NCBI RefSeq assembly: GCF_000802235.1
Contig: NZ_JTDL01000013.1
Span: forward strand, 1 to 58,085
Direction of reading: 5' to 3'
Origin: Sinomonas humi
GTDB lineage: Bacteria; Actinomycetota; Actinomycetes; Actinomycetales; Micrococcaceae
DNA length: 58,085 nucleotides
Position 1 is the stretch's first letter, and each line of letters opens with the position of its first letter. Position numbers and translations under genes: made by a program. Under the pieces are notes generated by a model, which made no database searches, was not told the origin of the DNA, and worked only from the letters and a program-made list of their open reading frames with translations. This document shows positions 8,652-17,608 of the stretch, in pieces.

Positions 8652-9188
8652 TTACTTACCAGCCTTCCCGACCTTGCGGCGGACAACTTCGCCGGCGTAA
8701 CGGATGCCCTTGCCCTTGTAGGGATCAGGCTTGCGCAGCTTGCGGATGTTGGCAGCCACCTCGCCGACGCGCTGCTTGTCGATGCCGGACACGGTGAACT
8801 TCGTGGGGCCCTCGACGGTGAACGCGATGCCCTCAGGGGCAGACACGGTGACCGGGTGGGAGAAGCCGAGCGCGAACTCGAGGTCCGAGCCCTTGGCCTG
8901 CACACGGTAACCGGTGCCGACGATTTCGAGCTTCTTCTCGTAGCCCTTCGTCACGCCCTCGATCATGTTGGCGAGGAGCGTGCGGGTGAGGCCGTGCAGC
9001 GAACGCGAGAGGCGCTCGTCGTTCGGGCGCGTCACCGAGAGCGTGCTGTCCTCGAGGTTGACCTCGATCGGGGTCGCCACGGTGTGCGTGAGCTCGCCCT
9101 TGCCGCCCTTGACGGTGACAACGGCGCCGTCGATCTTCACCTCGACGTCGGACGGGATGGTGATGGGGAGACGTCCAATACGGGACAT
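8652..9188 (-). CDS. rplF: 50S ribosomal protein L6
   Basis: A two-domain large-subunit protein near the factor-binding centre. It begins [21 protein letters not shown] and carries the C-terminal signature [25 protein letters not shown]. The length of 178 aa is standard. A purine-rich ribosome site (GGAAGGAAGAAG) precedes the ATG. It lies 19 bases after rpsH in the order L5-S8-L6-L18-S5. Confidence 0.98.
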   Translation of the reverse strand: MSRIGRLPITIPSDVEVKIDGAVVTVKGGKGELTHTVATPIEVNLEDSTLSVTRPNDERLSRSLHGLTRTLLANMIEGVTKGYEKKLEIVGTGYRVQAKGSDLEFALGFSHPVTVSAPEGIAFTVEGPTKFTVSGIDKQRVGEVAANIRKLRKPDPYKGKGIRYAGEVVRRKVGKAGK

Positions 9189-9207
9189 ATCTTCTTCCTT
9201 CCTTCCC

Positions 9208-9606
9208 TTACCAGACGTACGCGAGGACTTCGCCGCCCACGCCCTTCTTGGCAGCCTGACGGTCAGTCAGAAGCCCAGAAGAGGTGGACAGGATGGCGAT
9301 GCCGAGGCCGCCCAGCACGTGCGGGAGGTTCGTGGACTTCGCGTACACGCGGAGACCCGGCTTGGAGATGCGGCGGACGCCCGCGATCGAACGCTCGCGG
9401 TTCGGACCGAACTTGAGCGTAAGGGTCAGCTTCTTGCCGACCTCGGCGTCCTCTTCCTTCCAGCCGGCGATGAAGCCCTCGGCCTTGAGGATGTCGGCAA
9501 CTCGAACCTTGAGCTTCGACGAAGGCATGGCAACCTCGTCGTGGTAGGCCGAGTTGGCGTTGCGCAGACGGGTGAGCATGTCTGCGACGGGATCAGTCAT
9601 AGTCAT
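9208..9606 (-). CDS. rpsH: 30S ribosomal protein S8
   Basis: Binds helix 21 of 16S rRNA and in many bacteria represses its own operon. The 132-aa protein starts [22 protein letters not shown] and ends with the conserved [34 protein letters not shown]. An internal ATG at 9600 (MTDPVADML) is also possible. It follows rplE directly with 84 bases between them. The rpsN (S14) gene that lies at this spot in many bacteria is absent. Confidence 0.97.
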   Translation of the reverse strand: MTMTDPVADMLTRLRNANSAYHDEVAMPSSKLKVRVADILKAEGFIAGWKEEDAEVGKKLTLTLKFGPNRERSIAGVRRISKPGLRVYAKSTNLPHVLGGLGIAILSTSSGLLTDRQAAKKGVGGEVLAYVW

Positions 9607-9690
9607 GTGGGCTCGTGCCCTTCCTCATGACGGTTTCCGCGCCGTCCTGGGCTTTAGCCCCGGAGCTGCGCGGACCTGTCACGTAGTGAT

Positions 9691-10269
9691 TCAGTCTTCG
9701 GTCTTGAACGGGAAGCCCAGCGCCTTGAGCAGCGCGCGGCCTTCGTCGTCGGTCTTGGCGGTCGTGACAACCGTGATGTCCATGCCGCGGGGGCGATCGA
9801 TCTTGTCCTGATCGATTTCGTGGAACATCACCTGCTCGGTGAGACCGAACGTGTAGTTGCCGTTGCCGTCGAACTGCTTGCCGCTCAGGCCGCGGAAGTC
9901 GCGGATACGGGGCAGCGCGAGGGTCACGAGGCGATCCACGAACTCCCACATGCGGTCGCCGCGAAGCGTTGCGAAGGCGCCGATCGGCATGCCCTCACGG
10001 AGCTTGAACTGGGCGATCGACTTGCGTGCCTTCGTAACCTGCGGCTTCTGGCCCGTGATGAGGGTCAGGTCGCGCACAGCGCCCTCGATGAGCTTCGAGT
10101 CCTTGGCGGCGTCGCCGACGCCCATGTTCACGACAACCTTGACCAGGCGCGGGACCTGGTTGACGTTGGCGTACTTGAACTCGTCCTGGAGCGAGGCCTT
10201 GACGGTATCCGCGTACTTCGCCTTGAGACGGGGCACGATCTTGACCGGAGTATCGACAGTCTCAGTCAT
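9691..10269 (-). CDS. rplE: 50S ribosomal protein L5
   Basis: Binds 5S rRNA and contacts P-site tRNA. The 192-aa protein includes [49 protein letters not shown] and [31 protein letters not shown], all L5 signatures. Its ATG overlaps the rplX stop by one base (TGATG). The following gap to rpsH holds only a short hairpin (about 9625-9675) and no coding potential for a zinc-type S14. Confidence 0.98.
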   Translation of the reverse strand: MTETVDTPVKIVPRLKAKYADTVKASLQDEFKYANVNQVPRLVKVVVNMGVGDAAKDSKLIEGAVRDLTLITGQKPQVTKARKSIAQFKLREGMPIGAFATLRGDRMWEFVDRLVTLALPRIRDFRGLSGKQFDGNGNYTFGLTEQVMFHEIDQDKIDRPRGMDITVVTTAKTDDEGRALLKALGFPFKTED

Positions 10270-10631
10270 CAGATGTCCTTCCCAGTGGCCTTGGAGTAGC
10301 GGACGCGCACTGTCTTCTGACGGCCGTCCTTCTCCACGGTCTCGACGCGGAAGCCGACCTTGGTGGGCTTCTTGGTCTCGGGGTCCACGAGAGCCACGTT
10401 GGAAACGTGGATCGGGGCCTCGACCTGCTCGATGCCGCCGGTCTTGGTGCCGCGCTGCGACTGGCCGACCTTGGTGTGCTTGGTGACTCGGTTGATGCCC
10501 TCGACGAGCACGCGGCCCGTCTCGGGGAACACCTTCAGGACCTTACCCTGCTTGCCCTTGTCACCACCCTTGTCCTGCTTGGAACCGGTGATGACCTGGA
10601 CCAGGTCGCCCTTCTTGATCTTTGCGCCCAT
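10269..10631 (-). CDS. rplX: 50S ribosomal protein L24
   Basis: An early-assembly large-subunit protein with a KOW motif near the N-terminus ([47 protein letters not shown]). The conserved [29 protein letters not shown] follows. It is 120 aa long. Adjacent to rplN (3-base gap) and rplE (1-base overlap). Confidence 0.97.
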   Translation of the reverse strand: MGAKIKKGDLVQVITGSKQDKGGDKGKQGKVLKVFPETGRVLVEGINRVTKHTKVGQSQRGTKTGGIEQVEAPIHVSNVALVDPETKKPTKVGFRVETVEKDGRQKTVRVRYSKATGKDI

Positions 10632-10634
10632 GAG

Positions 10635-11003
10635 TCAGAGCACCTCCGGAGCCAGCGAGACGATCTTCATGAACTTCTTGTCGCGCAGCTCGCGGCCGAC
10701 CGGGCCGAAGATGCGCGTGCCACGGGGGTCGCCGTCGTTCTTGAGGATGACTGCTGCGTTCTCATCGAACTTGATGTAGGAGCCATCCGCGCGGCGGCGC
10801 TCCTTCTTCGTGCGGACGACGACGGCCTTGACCACGTCGCCCTTCTTGACGTTGCCGCCAGGGATCGCGTCCTTGACGGTGGCGACGATGACGTCGCCGA
10901 TACCTGCGTAGCGGCGGCCAGAACCACCGAGAACGCGGATGGTCAGGATTTCCTTCGCACCCGTGTTGTCGGCGACCTTGAGCCGCGACTCCTGCTGAAT
11001 CAC
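10635..11003 (-). CDS. rplN: 50S ribosomal protein L14
   Basis: A large-subunit protein at the subunit interface, 122 aa. It begins with GTG ([37 protein letters not shown]) preceded by AAGGAG at 5 bases, and carries [32 protein letters not shown]. It is the first gene of the downstream half of the broken S10-spc cluster. In most bacteria it directly follows rpsQ, but here 664 bases intervene, so it must rely on read-through or its own promoter. Confidence 0.98.
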   Translation of the reverse strand: MIQQESRLKVADNTGAKEILTIRVLGGSGRRYAGIGDVIVATVKDAIPGGNVKKGDVVKAVVVRTKKERRRADGSYIKFDENAAVILKNDGDPRGTRIFGPVGRELRDKKFMKIVSLAPEVL

Positions 11004-11340
11004 TTTTACTCCTTACGTCACGCTGGTTCTCTGATCGCGATGAAGCCTGCGCCGAGCCTTGCGGAACGGATTGTCGGGGTGTCTCTCGACCCGTCTGGAT
11101 GTTGCCAGTACGGGCCTGAATCACCGTGCCAGAGGCAATGGACCCCTTCCGATACGCCCGTGCTTGGGCACGTGGGAGGGCATTATGCGGTGGCACGATG
11201 GTTCACGAGGTACTGCACGCCCGCTGGCGGTCCGCTCGTTCAGGCCCTTAGAACCTGAGGAAGGCACGCCGAATGCAGCCGTACAAGCTCAATATCGTAG
11301 CACGAAACGGCGACCCCACTTGACAGCAGCACCACCGCCC

Positions 11341-11387
11341 CATCTCGGGTACGCCACCCCCCCCACCACCCCATCTCGGGTACGCCA
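11341..11387 (-). repeat. Two inverted copies of the GGCGTACCCG repeat core
   Basis: CATCTCGGGTACGCCA occurs at 11341-11356 and again at 11372-11387, a 31-base spacing. It is the reverse complement of the core (GGCGTACCCG) of the four-unit array at 11492-11605. The two sets face each other across about 100 bases, so the transcript could fold them together. Confidence 0.85.
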
Positions 11388-11491
11388 ACTCCCCCAACTC
11401 TGAAGGCGAGGCTGACGGCGAAGTCCGCCCTCGGCGTCGTGCGTCAAATGCCGCTAGGAACGCAGTGCTTCGAATAGCCGAAATAGGGGGT

Positions 11492-11605
11492 AGTTGGCGT
11501 ACCCGAAACGGCGAAAAGGGGGTAGTTGGCGTACCCGCAACGGCAAAAAGGCGGGAGTTGGCGTACCCGCAATGGCAAAAAGGCGGGAGTTGGCGTACCC
11601 GAAAC
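11492..11605 (+). repeat. Tandem array of four 32-bp units (AGTTGGCGTACCCG core)
   Basis: Units begin exactly 32 bases apart at 11492, 11524, 11556 and 11588, each opening AGTTGGCGTACCCG followed by a C/A-A-A-C/T-GGC-AAAA-GG segment. Units two and three differ at very few positions; the fourth is truncated where it meets the rpsQ terminator hairpin. There are no variable spacers, so this is a simple tandem repeat and not a CRISPR array. Confidence 0.95.
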
Positions 11606-11608
11606 GGG

Positions 11609-11647
11609 AAGTGGCCCGCCCCTCCGTTTGGGAGGGACGGGCCACTT
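11609..11647 (-). terminator. Terminator-like hairpin directly after rpsQ
   Basis: A 17-bp stem with one mismatch (AAGTGGCCCGCCCCTCC against GGAGGGACGGGCCACTT) and a GTTTG loop begins 20 bases after the rpsQ stop. It should end or strongly reduce transcription of the S10 half of the cluster. There is no U-run; T-rich segments appear only in the repeats that follow. Confidence 0.8.
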
Positions 11648-11667
11648 GGTGCGAGAACCAGGAAGGC

Positions 11668-11970
11668 CTACTTGGCCTTTTCGAGGATCTCCACGAGGCG
11701 CCACCGCTTGGTGGCGGACAGCGGGCGGGTCTCCGCGATGAGAACGAGGTCGCCGATGCCGGCGGTGTTGTTCTCGTCGTGGGCCTTGCGCTTGCTCGTG
11801 CGGCGAATGACCTTGCCGTAGAGCGAGTGCTTCACGCGATCCTCGACCTCGACGACGATGGTCTTCTCCATCTTGTCGGACACGACGTAGCCGCGGGCCG
11901 TCTTGCGGTGGCCACGCTCTTCGGCCGCCGCCTCGGGGGCGTTCTGCGTCACGTTGTTCTCCTCGCTCAC
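11668..11970 (-). CDS. rpsQ: 30S ribosomal protein S17
   Basis: A primary 16S rRNA-binding protein. The S17 core is [47 protein letters not shown] then [31 protein letters not shown]. About 20 acidic/Ala residues ([19 protein letters not shown]) precede it, giving 100 aa. It overlaps the rpmC stop by 4 bases. It is the last gene before the break in the superoperon. Confidence 0.97.
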   Translation of the reverse strand: MSEENNVTQNAPEAAAEERGHRKTARGYVVSDKMEKTIVVEVEDRVKHSLYGKVIRRTSKRKAHDENNTAGIGDLVLIAETRPLSATKRWRLVEILEKAK

Positions 11971-12310
11971 TTGGCCTCCTCGGTCTCAGCCTCGGAGGTC
12001 TCAGTCTCTGCCTCAGAAGCCTTCTCGGCCTTGGCAGCCTTCTTGGACTTCTTCGCGTCCTTCGCGTCCTCGACAGTGGACGTGGGCTCAACACGAATGC
12101 CGAGCTCGCGCTCACGGAGGACCGTGTAGATGCGGGCGATGTCCTTCTTCACGGCGCCGAGGCGGCCGTGGCTCTCAAGCTGGCCCGTGGCCGACTGGAA
12201 GCGGAGGTTGAACAGCTCTTCCTTCGCCTTCTTGAGCTCCTCGAGGAGGCGCTCGCTGTCCAGCTGGTCGAGCTTCTCAGCGGTCAGGTCCTTCGAACCG
12301 ACTGCCATTC

Positions 12311-12314
<4 letters not shown>
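11967..12314 (-). CDS. rpmC: 50S ribosomal protein L29 with an acidic/lysine-rich C-terminal tail
   Basis: Located at the peptide-exit tunnel, where L29 and L23 form the docking site for trigger factor and SRP. The helical-hairpin core is [63 protein letters not shown]. About 40 residues of K/A/E/T-rich tail follow, so the protein is 115 aa against about 63 in E. coli. The ATG at 12314 overlaps the rplP stop and has AAGG 6 bases upstream; an ATG at 12308 (MAVGSKDL) is an alternative. Confidence 0.95.
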
Positions 12315-12727
<413 letters not shown>

Positions 12728-13570
12728 TTAAGCCTCTCCTCCTTCCGCTGCCGGAGCAGCCTCAGCGGCCGGAGCCTCAGTCGCCTCAGCCGGGGCTGCA
12801 GCCTGAGGCTGGCGGTCGCCAGCCGGACGACGACGGCGCTCGCCACCGCCCGGGCGGCCGGGACGATCGCCGCGGTCACCACGGGGGCCGCGCGACGACG
12901 GAGCAGCGGCGGCCTGGGCAGCCAGCTCCTTGGACGTCACATCGCCCTTGTAGATCCAGACCTTCACGCCGATGCGGCCGAAGGTCGTCTTGGCCTCGTA
13001 GAAGCCGTAGTCGATGTTCGCGCGAAGGGTGTGCAGCGGCACGCGACCCTCACGGTAGAACTCGGAACGGGACATCTCGGCGCCGCCGAGACGGCCGGAG
13101 CAGGCCACGCGGATGCCCTTGGCACCGGCGCGCTGCGCCGACTGCATGGCCTTCTTCATGGCGCGGCGGAACGCGACGCGGCTCGAGAGCTGCTCCGCGA
13201 TGCCCTGCGCGACGAGCTGAGCCTCGATCTCGGGGTTCTTGACCTCGAGGATGTTCAGCTGGACCTGCTTCCCGGTGAGCTTCTCGAGCTCGCCACGGAT
13301 GCGGTCGGCCTCGGCGCCGCGACGGCCGATAACGATGCCCGGACGCGCCGTGTGGATGTCCACGCGGACGCGGTCGCGGGTGCGCTCGATCTCGACGCGG
13401 GCGATGCCGGCGCGCTCCATGCCGGTGGTCATGAGCTTGCGGATCTTGACGTCCTCGCGGACGAAGTCCTTGTAGCGCTGACCGGGCTTGTTGCTGTCGG
13501 CAAACCAGTGCGAGACGTGGTCAGTGGTGATGCCGAGTCGGAACCCGTGCGGGTTGACCTTCTGTCCCAT
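12728..13570 (-). CDS. rpsC: 30S ribosomal protein S3 with a disordered Arg/Gly and Ala/Glu tail
   Basis: Lines the mRNA entry channel and has helicase activity with S4 and S5. It begins [20 protein letters not shown], has the KH domain ([33 protein letters not shown]) and the C-terminal S3 domain ending near KVWIYKGDV. Beyond residue about 215 a tail rich in R/G/D/P and then A/P/E extends the protein to 280 aa, against 233 in E. coli. Contiguous with rplV. Confidence 0.98.
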   Translation of the reverse strand: MGQKVNPHGFRLGITTDHVSHWFADSNKPGQRYKDFVREDVKIRKLMTTGMERAGIARVEIERTRDRVRVDIHTARPGIVIGRRGAEADRIRGELEKLTGKQVQLNILEVKNPEIEAQLVAQGIAEQLSSRVAFRRAMKKAMQSAQRAGAKGIRVACSGRLGGAEMSRSEFYREGRVPLHTLRANIDYGFYEAKTTFGRIGVKVWIYKGDVTSKELAAQAAAAPSSRGPRGDRGDRPGRPGGGERRRRPAGDRQPQAAAPAEATEAPAAEAAPAAEGGEA

Positions 13571-13936
13571 TTAGCGGGCCTCCTCGTTCTCGGGGGTCGC
13601 CACGACCACAGTGATGTGGCTGGTGCGCTTCTTGATGCGGTAGGCGCGGCCCTGGGCGCGCGGCTGGAACCGCTTCATGGTCGGACCCTCGTCGACGAAC
13701 GCCTCGCTGATGTAGAGATCGCTCTCGTCGAATGCCAGACCGTCACGGTCGGCCAGGACGCGCGCGTTGGCCATCGCGGAGGCGACCACCTTGTAGACCG
13801 GCTCCGAAGCCGCCTGCTGGGCGAACTTCAGGATTGCCAGAGCCTCATTCGCCTGCTTGCCACGAACAAGGTTGACGACGCGCCGGGCCTTCATCGGCGT
13901 TACGCGAATATGGCGCGCAATTGCCTTGGCTTCCAT
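13571..13936 (-). CDS. rplV: 50S ribosomal protein L22
   Basis: A beta-hairpin protein lining the exit tunnel, where macrolide-resistance mutations occur. The 121-aa sequence includes [30 protein letters not shown] and the tunnel-loop region [33 protein letters not shown], with no insertion or deletion of the resistance type visible. It lies 56 bases after rpsS. Confidence 0.98.
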   Translation of the reverse strand: MEAKAIARHIRVTPMKARRVVNLVRGKQANEALAILKFAQQAASEPVYKVVASAMANARVLADRDGLAFDESDLYISEAFVDEGPTMKRFQPRAQGRAYRIKKRTSHITVVVATPENEEAR

Positions 13937-13992
13937 TGCTTTCCTTCTCTTTCTCGAAGTTCAAGCACTGCTTCCTCTGCCATGCGGCAGGG

Positions 13993-14274
13993 TCAGCGGC
14001 GCTTGCCCTTCTTGTCGTCCTTCACGTGGCCGCGGAAAGTCCGCGTCGGGGCGAATTCGCCGAGCTTGTGCCCGACCATCGACTCGGTAATGAAGACCGG
14101 GACGTGCTTCCGGCCGTCGTGCACGGCGATCGTGTGCCCGAGCATGTCGGGGATGATCATCGAGCGGCGGGACCAGGTCTTGATGACGTTCTTGGTGCCC
14201 TTATCGTTTTCCCGGGCGACCTTCACAAAGAGGTGCTGGTCAACGAAAGGACCCTTCTTCAGGCTGCGTGGCAT
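13993..14274 (-). CDS. rpsS: 30S ribosomal protein S19
   Basis: Located in the head of the small subunit, near the A-site finger. The 93-aa protein has [72 protein letters not shown], the full S19 signature. It follows rplB by 12 bases. Confidence 0.98.
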   Translation of the reverse strand: MPRSLKKGPFVDQHLFVKVARENDKGTKNVIKTWSRRSMIIPDMLGHTIAVHDGRKHVPVFITESMVGHKLGEFAPTRTFRGHVKDDKKGKRR

Positions 14275-14286
14275 GTGTCCAGGCTC

Positions 14287-15126
<840 letters not shown>

Positions 15127-15156
15127 TTACCTGTTCCTCGTTAAAGTGGTCTCCGC

Positions 15157-15465
15157 TCAGGCGAGCGGACCGCCGAAGATGTCGATCGTGCTGCCGTCCT
15201 TGAGAGTGACGATGGCACGCTTGGTTGCCTTGCGCTGGCCCCAACCGAACTTGGTGCGCTTGCGCTTGCCCTCACGGTTCGCCGTGTTCACGGACGCAAC
15301 CTTGACGGAGAAGATCTGCTCCACCGCGTTCTTGATCTCGGACTTGTTGGAGCGGGGGTCCACCAGGAAGGTGTACTGGCCCTCGTCGATCAGGCCGTAG
15401 CTCTTCTCGGAGACGACCGGTGCGATGATGACGTCGCGCGGATCCTTGTAGCTCGATGCAGTCAC
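15157..15465 (-). CDS. rplW: 50S ribosomal protein L23
   Basis: Forms part of the nascent-chain exit site with L29. The 102-aa sequence has [55 protein letters not shown], a typical L23. The GTG start overlaps the rplD stop by 4 bases (GTGA), and a longer frame upstream belongs to a shadow of rplD. Confidence 0.97.
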   Translation of the reverse strand: MTASSYKDPRDVIIAPVVSEKSYGLIDEGQYTFLVDPRSNKSEIKNAVEQIFSVKVASVNTANREGKRKRTKFGWGQRKATKRAIVTLKDGSTIDIFGGPLA

Positions 15466-16085
15466 TTGGAGGTCTCCTCGTTCTTGGGCGCCCGATCGGC
15501 GACGAACGCGTCGAAGGCCGCCTTGGTGAACACCACGTCATCGGAGACCAGCACGTCGTACGTGTTGAGCTGGTCGGCGTAGAGCGCGTGGACCTCGGGG
15601 AGGTTGCGGACCGAGAGGGCTGCGTTCTCCTCGGCGCGCTCGAGAACGACAAGGATGTTCTTGCGGTCGGTGATGGACTTGAGGGTCGCGATCGCGCCCT
15701 TCGTGCTCGGCTTCTCGCTTCCGCCAAGCGTCTCCACGACGTGGATGCGGCCGTTGCGGGCGCGGTCCGAGAGGGCACCGCGGAGCGCGGCAGCCTTCAT
15801 CTTCTTGGGGGTGCGCTGCGAGTAGTCACGCGGGGTCGGGCCGTGCACGACGCCGCCGCCGGTCATGTGCGGAGCGCGGACGGAACCCTGACGGGCGCGG
15901 CCGGTGCCCTTCTGCTTGAACGGCTTGCGGCCAGCGCCGGAGACCTCGCCACGGTTCTTCACCTTGTGCGTGCCCTGGCGTGCAGCGGCCAGCTGGGCGA
16001 CGACAACCTGGTGCAGCAGCGGCACGTTGGTCTGGACGTCGAAGATCTCGGCGGGGAGATCGACATTCACAGTTGCGTTAGCCAT
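15462..16085 (-). CDS. rplD: 50S ribosomal protein L4
   Basis: A tunnel-lining protein that in E. coli also represses the S10 operon. The 207-aa protein includes [70 protein letters not shown], the extended loop that enters the tunnel. The short gap (4 bases) to rplC and overlap with rplW show co-translation. Confidence 0.98.
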   Translation of the reverse strand: MANATVNVDLPAEIFDVQTNVPLLHQVVVAQLAAARQGTHKVKNRGEVSGAGRKPFKQKGTGRARQGSVRAPHMTGGGVVHGPTPRDYSQRTPKKMKAAALRGALSDRARNGRIHVVETLGGSEKPSTKGAIATLKSITDRKNILVVLERAEENAALSVRNLPEVHALYADQLNTYDVLVSDDVVFTKAAFDAFVADRAPKNEETSK

Positions 16086-16089
16086 GAGT

Positions 16090-16740
16090 TCAGGCTCCCT
16101 TCACAGCGGTGCGGACGAGGACGACCGAGCCGCGGGGCCCGGGAAGGGCACCCTTGATGAGGAGCAGCGACTTCTCGGCGTCGACAGCGTGGACCGTGAG
16201 GTTGAGCGTCGTCTGGCGCTCATTGCCCATGCGGCCCGCCATGCGCAGGCCCTTGAAGACGCGGCCCGGGGTGGCGCAAGCACCGATGGAACCGGGCTTG
16301 CGGTGGTTCTTGTGGGCACCGTGCGAGGCGGAGACACCGGCGAAGCCGTGGCGCTTCATGACGCCGGCGAAGCCCTTGCCCTTGGTCTTGCCGACGACGT
16401 CGATCTTCTGGCCGGCTGCGAACTGCTCGACCGAGAGCTCCTGGCCGAGCGAGTAGGTCTCTGCATCCGCGGTGCGGACCTCGACGAGGTGACGGCGCGG
16501 GGTGACCCCGGCCTTCTCGAAGTGGCCGGCGAGCGGCTTGGTGACCTTGCGGGGATCGATCTGGCCGTAGCCGATCTGAACGGCCACGTAGCCGTCGGTC
16601 TCAGCGTTGCGAAGCTGAGTCACGACGTTCGTGTCGGCCTTGACGACAGTGACGGGGATGACGTTGTTGTTCTCGTCCCAGACCTGGGTCATGCCGAGCT
16701 TCGTGCCCAGCAGGCCCTTGACGTTGCGGGTTGCGGTCAT
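16090..16740 (-). CDS. rplC: 50S ribosomal protein L3
   Basis: Early-assembly protein reaching to the peptidyl-transferase centre. The 216-aa protein contains [83 protein letters not shown], where the glutamine methylation site of enteric L3 lies. Follows rpsJ after 21 bases. Confidence 0.98.
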   Translation of the reverse strand: MTATRNVKGLLGTKLGMTQVWDENNNVIPVTVVKADTNVVTQLRNAETDGYVAVQIGYGQIDPRKVTKPLAGHFEKAGVTPRRHLVEVRTADAETYSLGQELSVEQFAAGQKIDVVGKTKGKGFAGVMKRHGFAGVSASHGAHKNHRKPGSIGACATPGRVFKGLRMAGRMGNERQTTLNLTVHAVDAEKSLLLIKGALPGPRGSVVLVRTAVKGA

Positions 16741-16761
16741 AGTTCTCTCAGCACCTCCCTA

Positions 16762-17070
16762 CTAGAGCTTGATTTCGATGTTGACGTCCGCGGGCAGGTC
16801 GAGGCGCATAAGCGAATCGACGGCCTTGGGGGTCGGATCGATGATGTCGATCAGCCGCTTGTGCGTGCGCATCTCGAAGTGCTCGCGGCTGTCCTTGTAC
16901 TTGTGCGGAGAGCGGATGACGCAGTAAACGTTCTTCTCCGTGGGCAGCGGCACGGGGCCGACCACCGTTGCGCCTGCGCGCGTGACCGTCTCAACGATCT
17001 TCCGAGCCGAAGTATCGATGACCTCGTGGTCATACGACTTCAGCCGGATGCGGATCTTCTGTCCCGCCAT
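16762..17070 (-). CDS. rpsJ: 30S ribosomal protein S10 (also NusE)
   Basis: Part of the 30S head and, as NusE, of antitermination complexes with NusB and NusG. The start at 17070 gives [24 protein letters not shown], the normal 102-aa protein; an in-frame ATG at 17085 would add five residues (MRVED). The remaining signature [45 protein letters not shown] is complete. It is the first gene of the S10 operon. Confidence 0.97.
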   Translation of the reverse strand: MAGQKIRIRLKSYDHEVIDTSARKIVETVTRAGATVVGPVPLPTEKNVYCVIRSPHKYKDSREHFEMRTHKRLIDIIDPTPKAVDSLMRLDLPADVNIEIKL

Positions 17071-17608
17071 ATCCTCAACTCGCATTCAGTCATGTGCACT
17101 GTTCGGTTTCAGCTATCCGTGGCTGCCGAGGCATTCAAGGTCGAGGCCACCACAGGCCGCACTGACTGAATCCGGGCATCCCCGGGTTCCTCAATCAGCC
17201 GGCCCTCCGACCCCCGCGGTCGGGCGTGTCGCAACTTGCACACGCACATACCCGTAGCTTCTCTGCGGAGGTGGGTCATATTTGGGCTCCAGCTTGGACC
17301 CTGCACCCGGCATTATCCGGATCGGGACACGAAGGAGCGCTTGAACAACTCATCTAGTGTGCCAGAGATCGGCGGATAAGAGAAATCCGCGGAAGATGGC
17401 CCCCGCTCGACCAAGCGCGAAGGGCCGGGCTCAAGCCCGAAGAGTAGTCGAGTCCAGACTACGGAAGAAGTTCGACCACGATGCGGATGAACACTTGCCT
17501 ATCTTGCGGCTTCCTTACTAGTTTCAGTTACGGAAAGTCATTAGGGATCCTAATTGAATGCTGCGGGGGCTCCGGAACCTCTGCGGCCTCACCGCAAAGG
17601 GCACACCC
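17071..17608. other. Divergent intergenic region between rpsJ and the aroA-like operon
   Basis: About 540 bases without a convincing gene. Toward rpsJ it should hold the S10 promoter and leader; several GC hairpins are visible (for example the CCCGG-centred palindrome at 17170-17210). A minus-strand GGATAAT (17312-17318) is only a weak -10 candidate. Toward the plus strand a better promoter motif is listed separately. An ATG at 17558 could extend the fusion gene by 17 residues, but those do not look like AroA sequence. Confidence 0.6.
17495..17524 (+). promoter_or_regulatory. Candidate promoter of the aroA-like/ligase operon
   Basis: TTGCCT (17495-17500) and TAGTTT (17519-17524) are separated by 18 bases. 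This matches the sigma-70-like spacing and lies about 85 bases upstream of the preferred ATG at 17609. No operator was recognised. Confidence 0.4.

Larger units (their letters stand above)
11004..11667 (-). other. Non-coding break inside the ribosomal superoperon
   Basis: The region between rpsQ and rplN holds, in transcript order, a terminator hairpin (11609-11647), four direct 32-bp repeat units (from 11492), an unremarkable 100-bp stretch, two inverted copies of the repeat core (11341-11387) and a leader of about 290 bases before rplN. A minus-strand TACGAT with a preceding TG (11294-11299) could be an extended -10 for rplN, but no clear -35 is present. Short open frames here only translate the repeats and look non-coding. 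Confidence 0.7.

Noticed and set aside
11492-11605. Possible CRISPR array
   Set aside because: Units are contiguous with 32-bp period and no variable spacers, and no cas genes are present.
11465-11821. Small frames across the repeat array
   Set aside because: They only translate the repeats as (AYPxRxK)-like peptides with no start signal.
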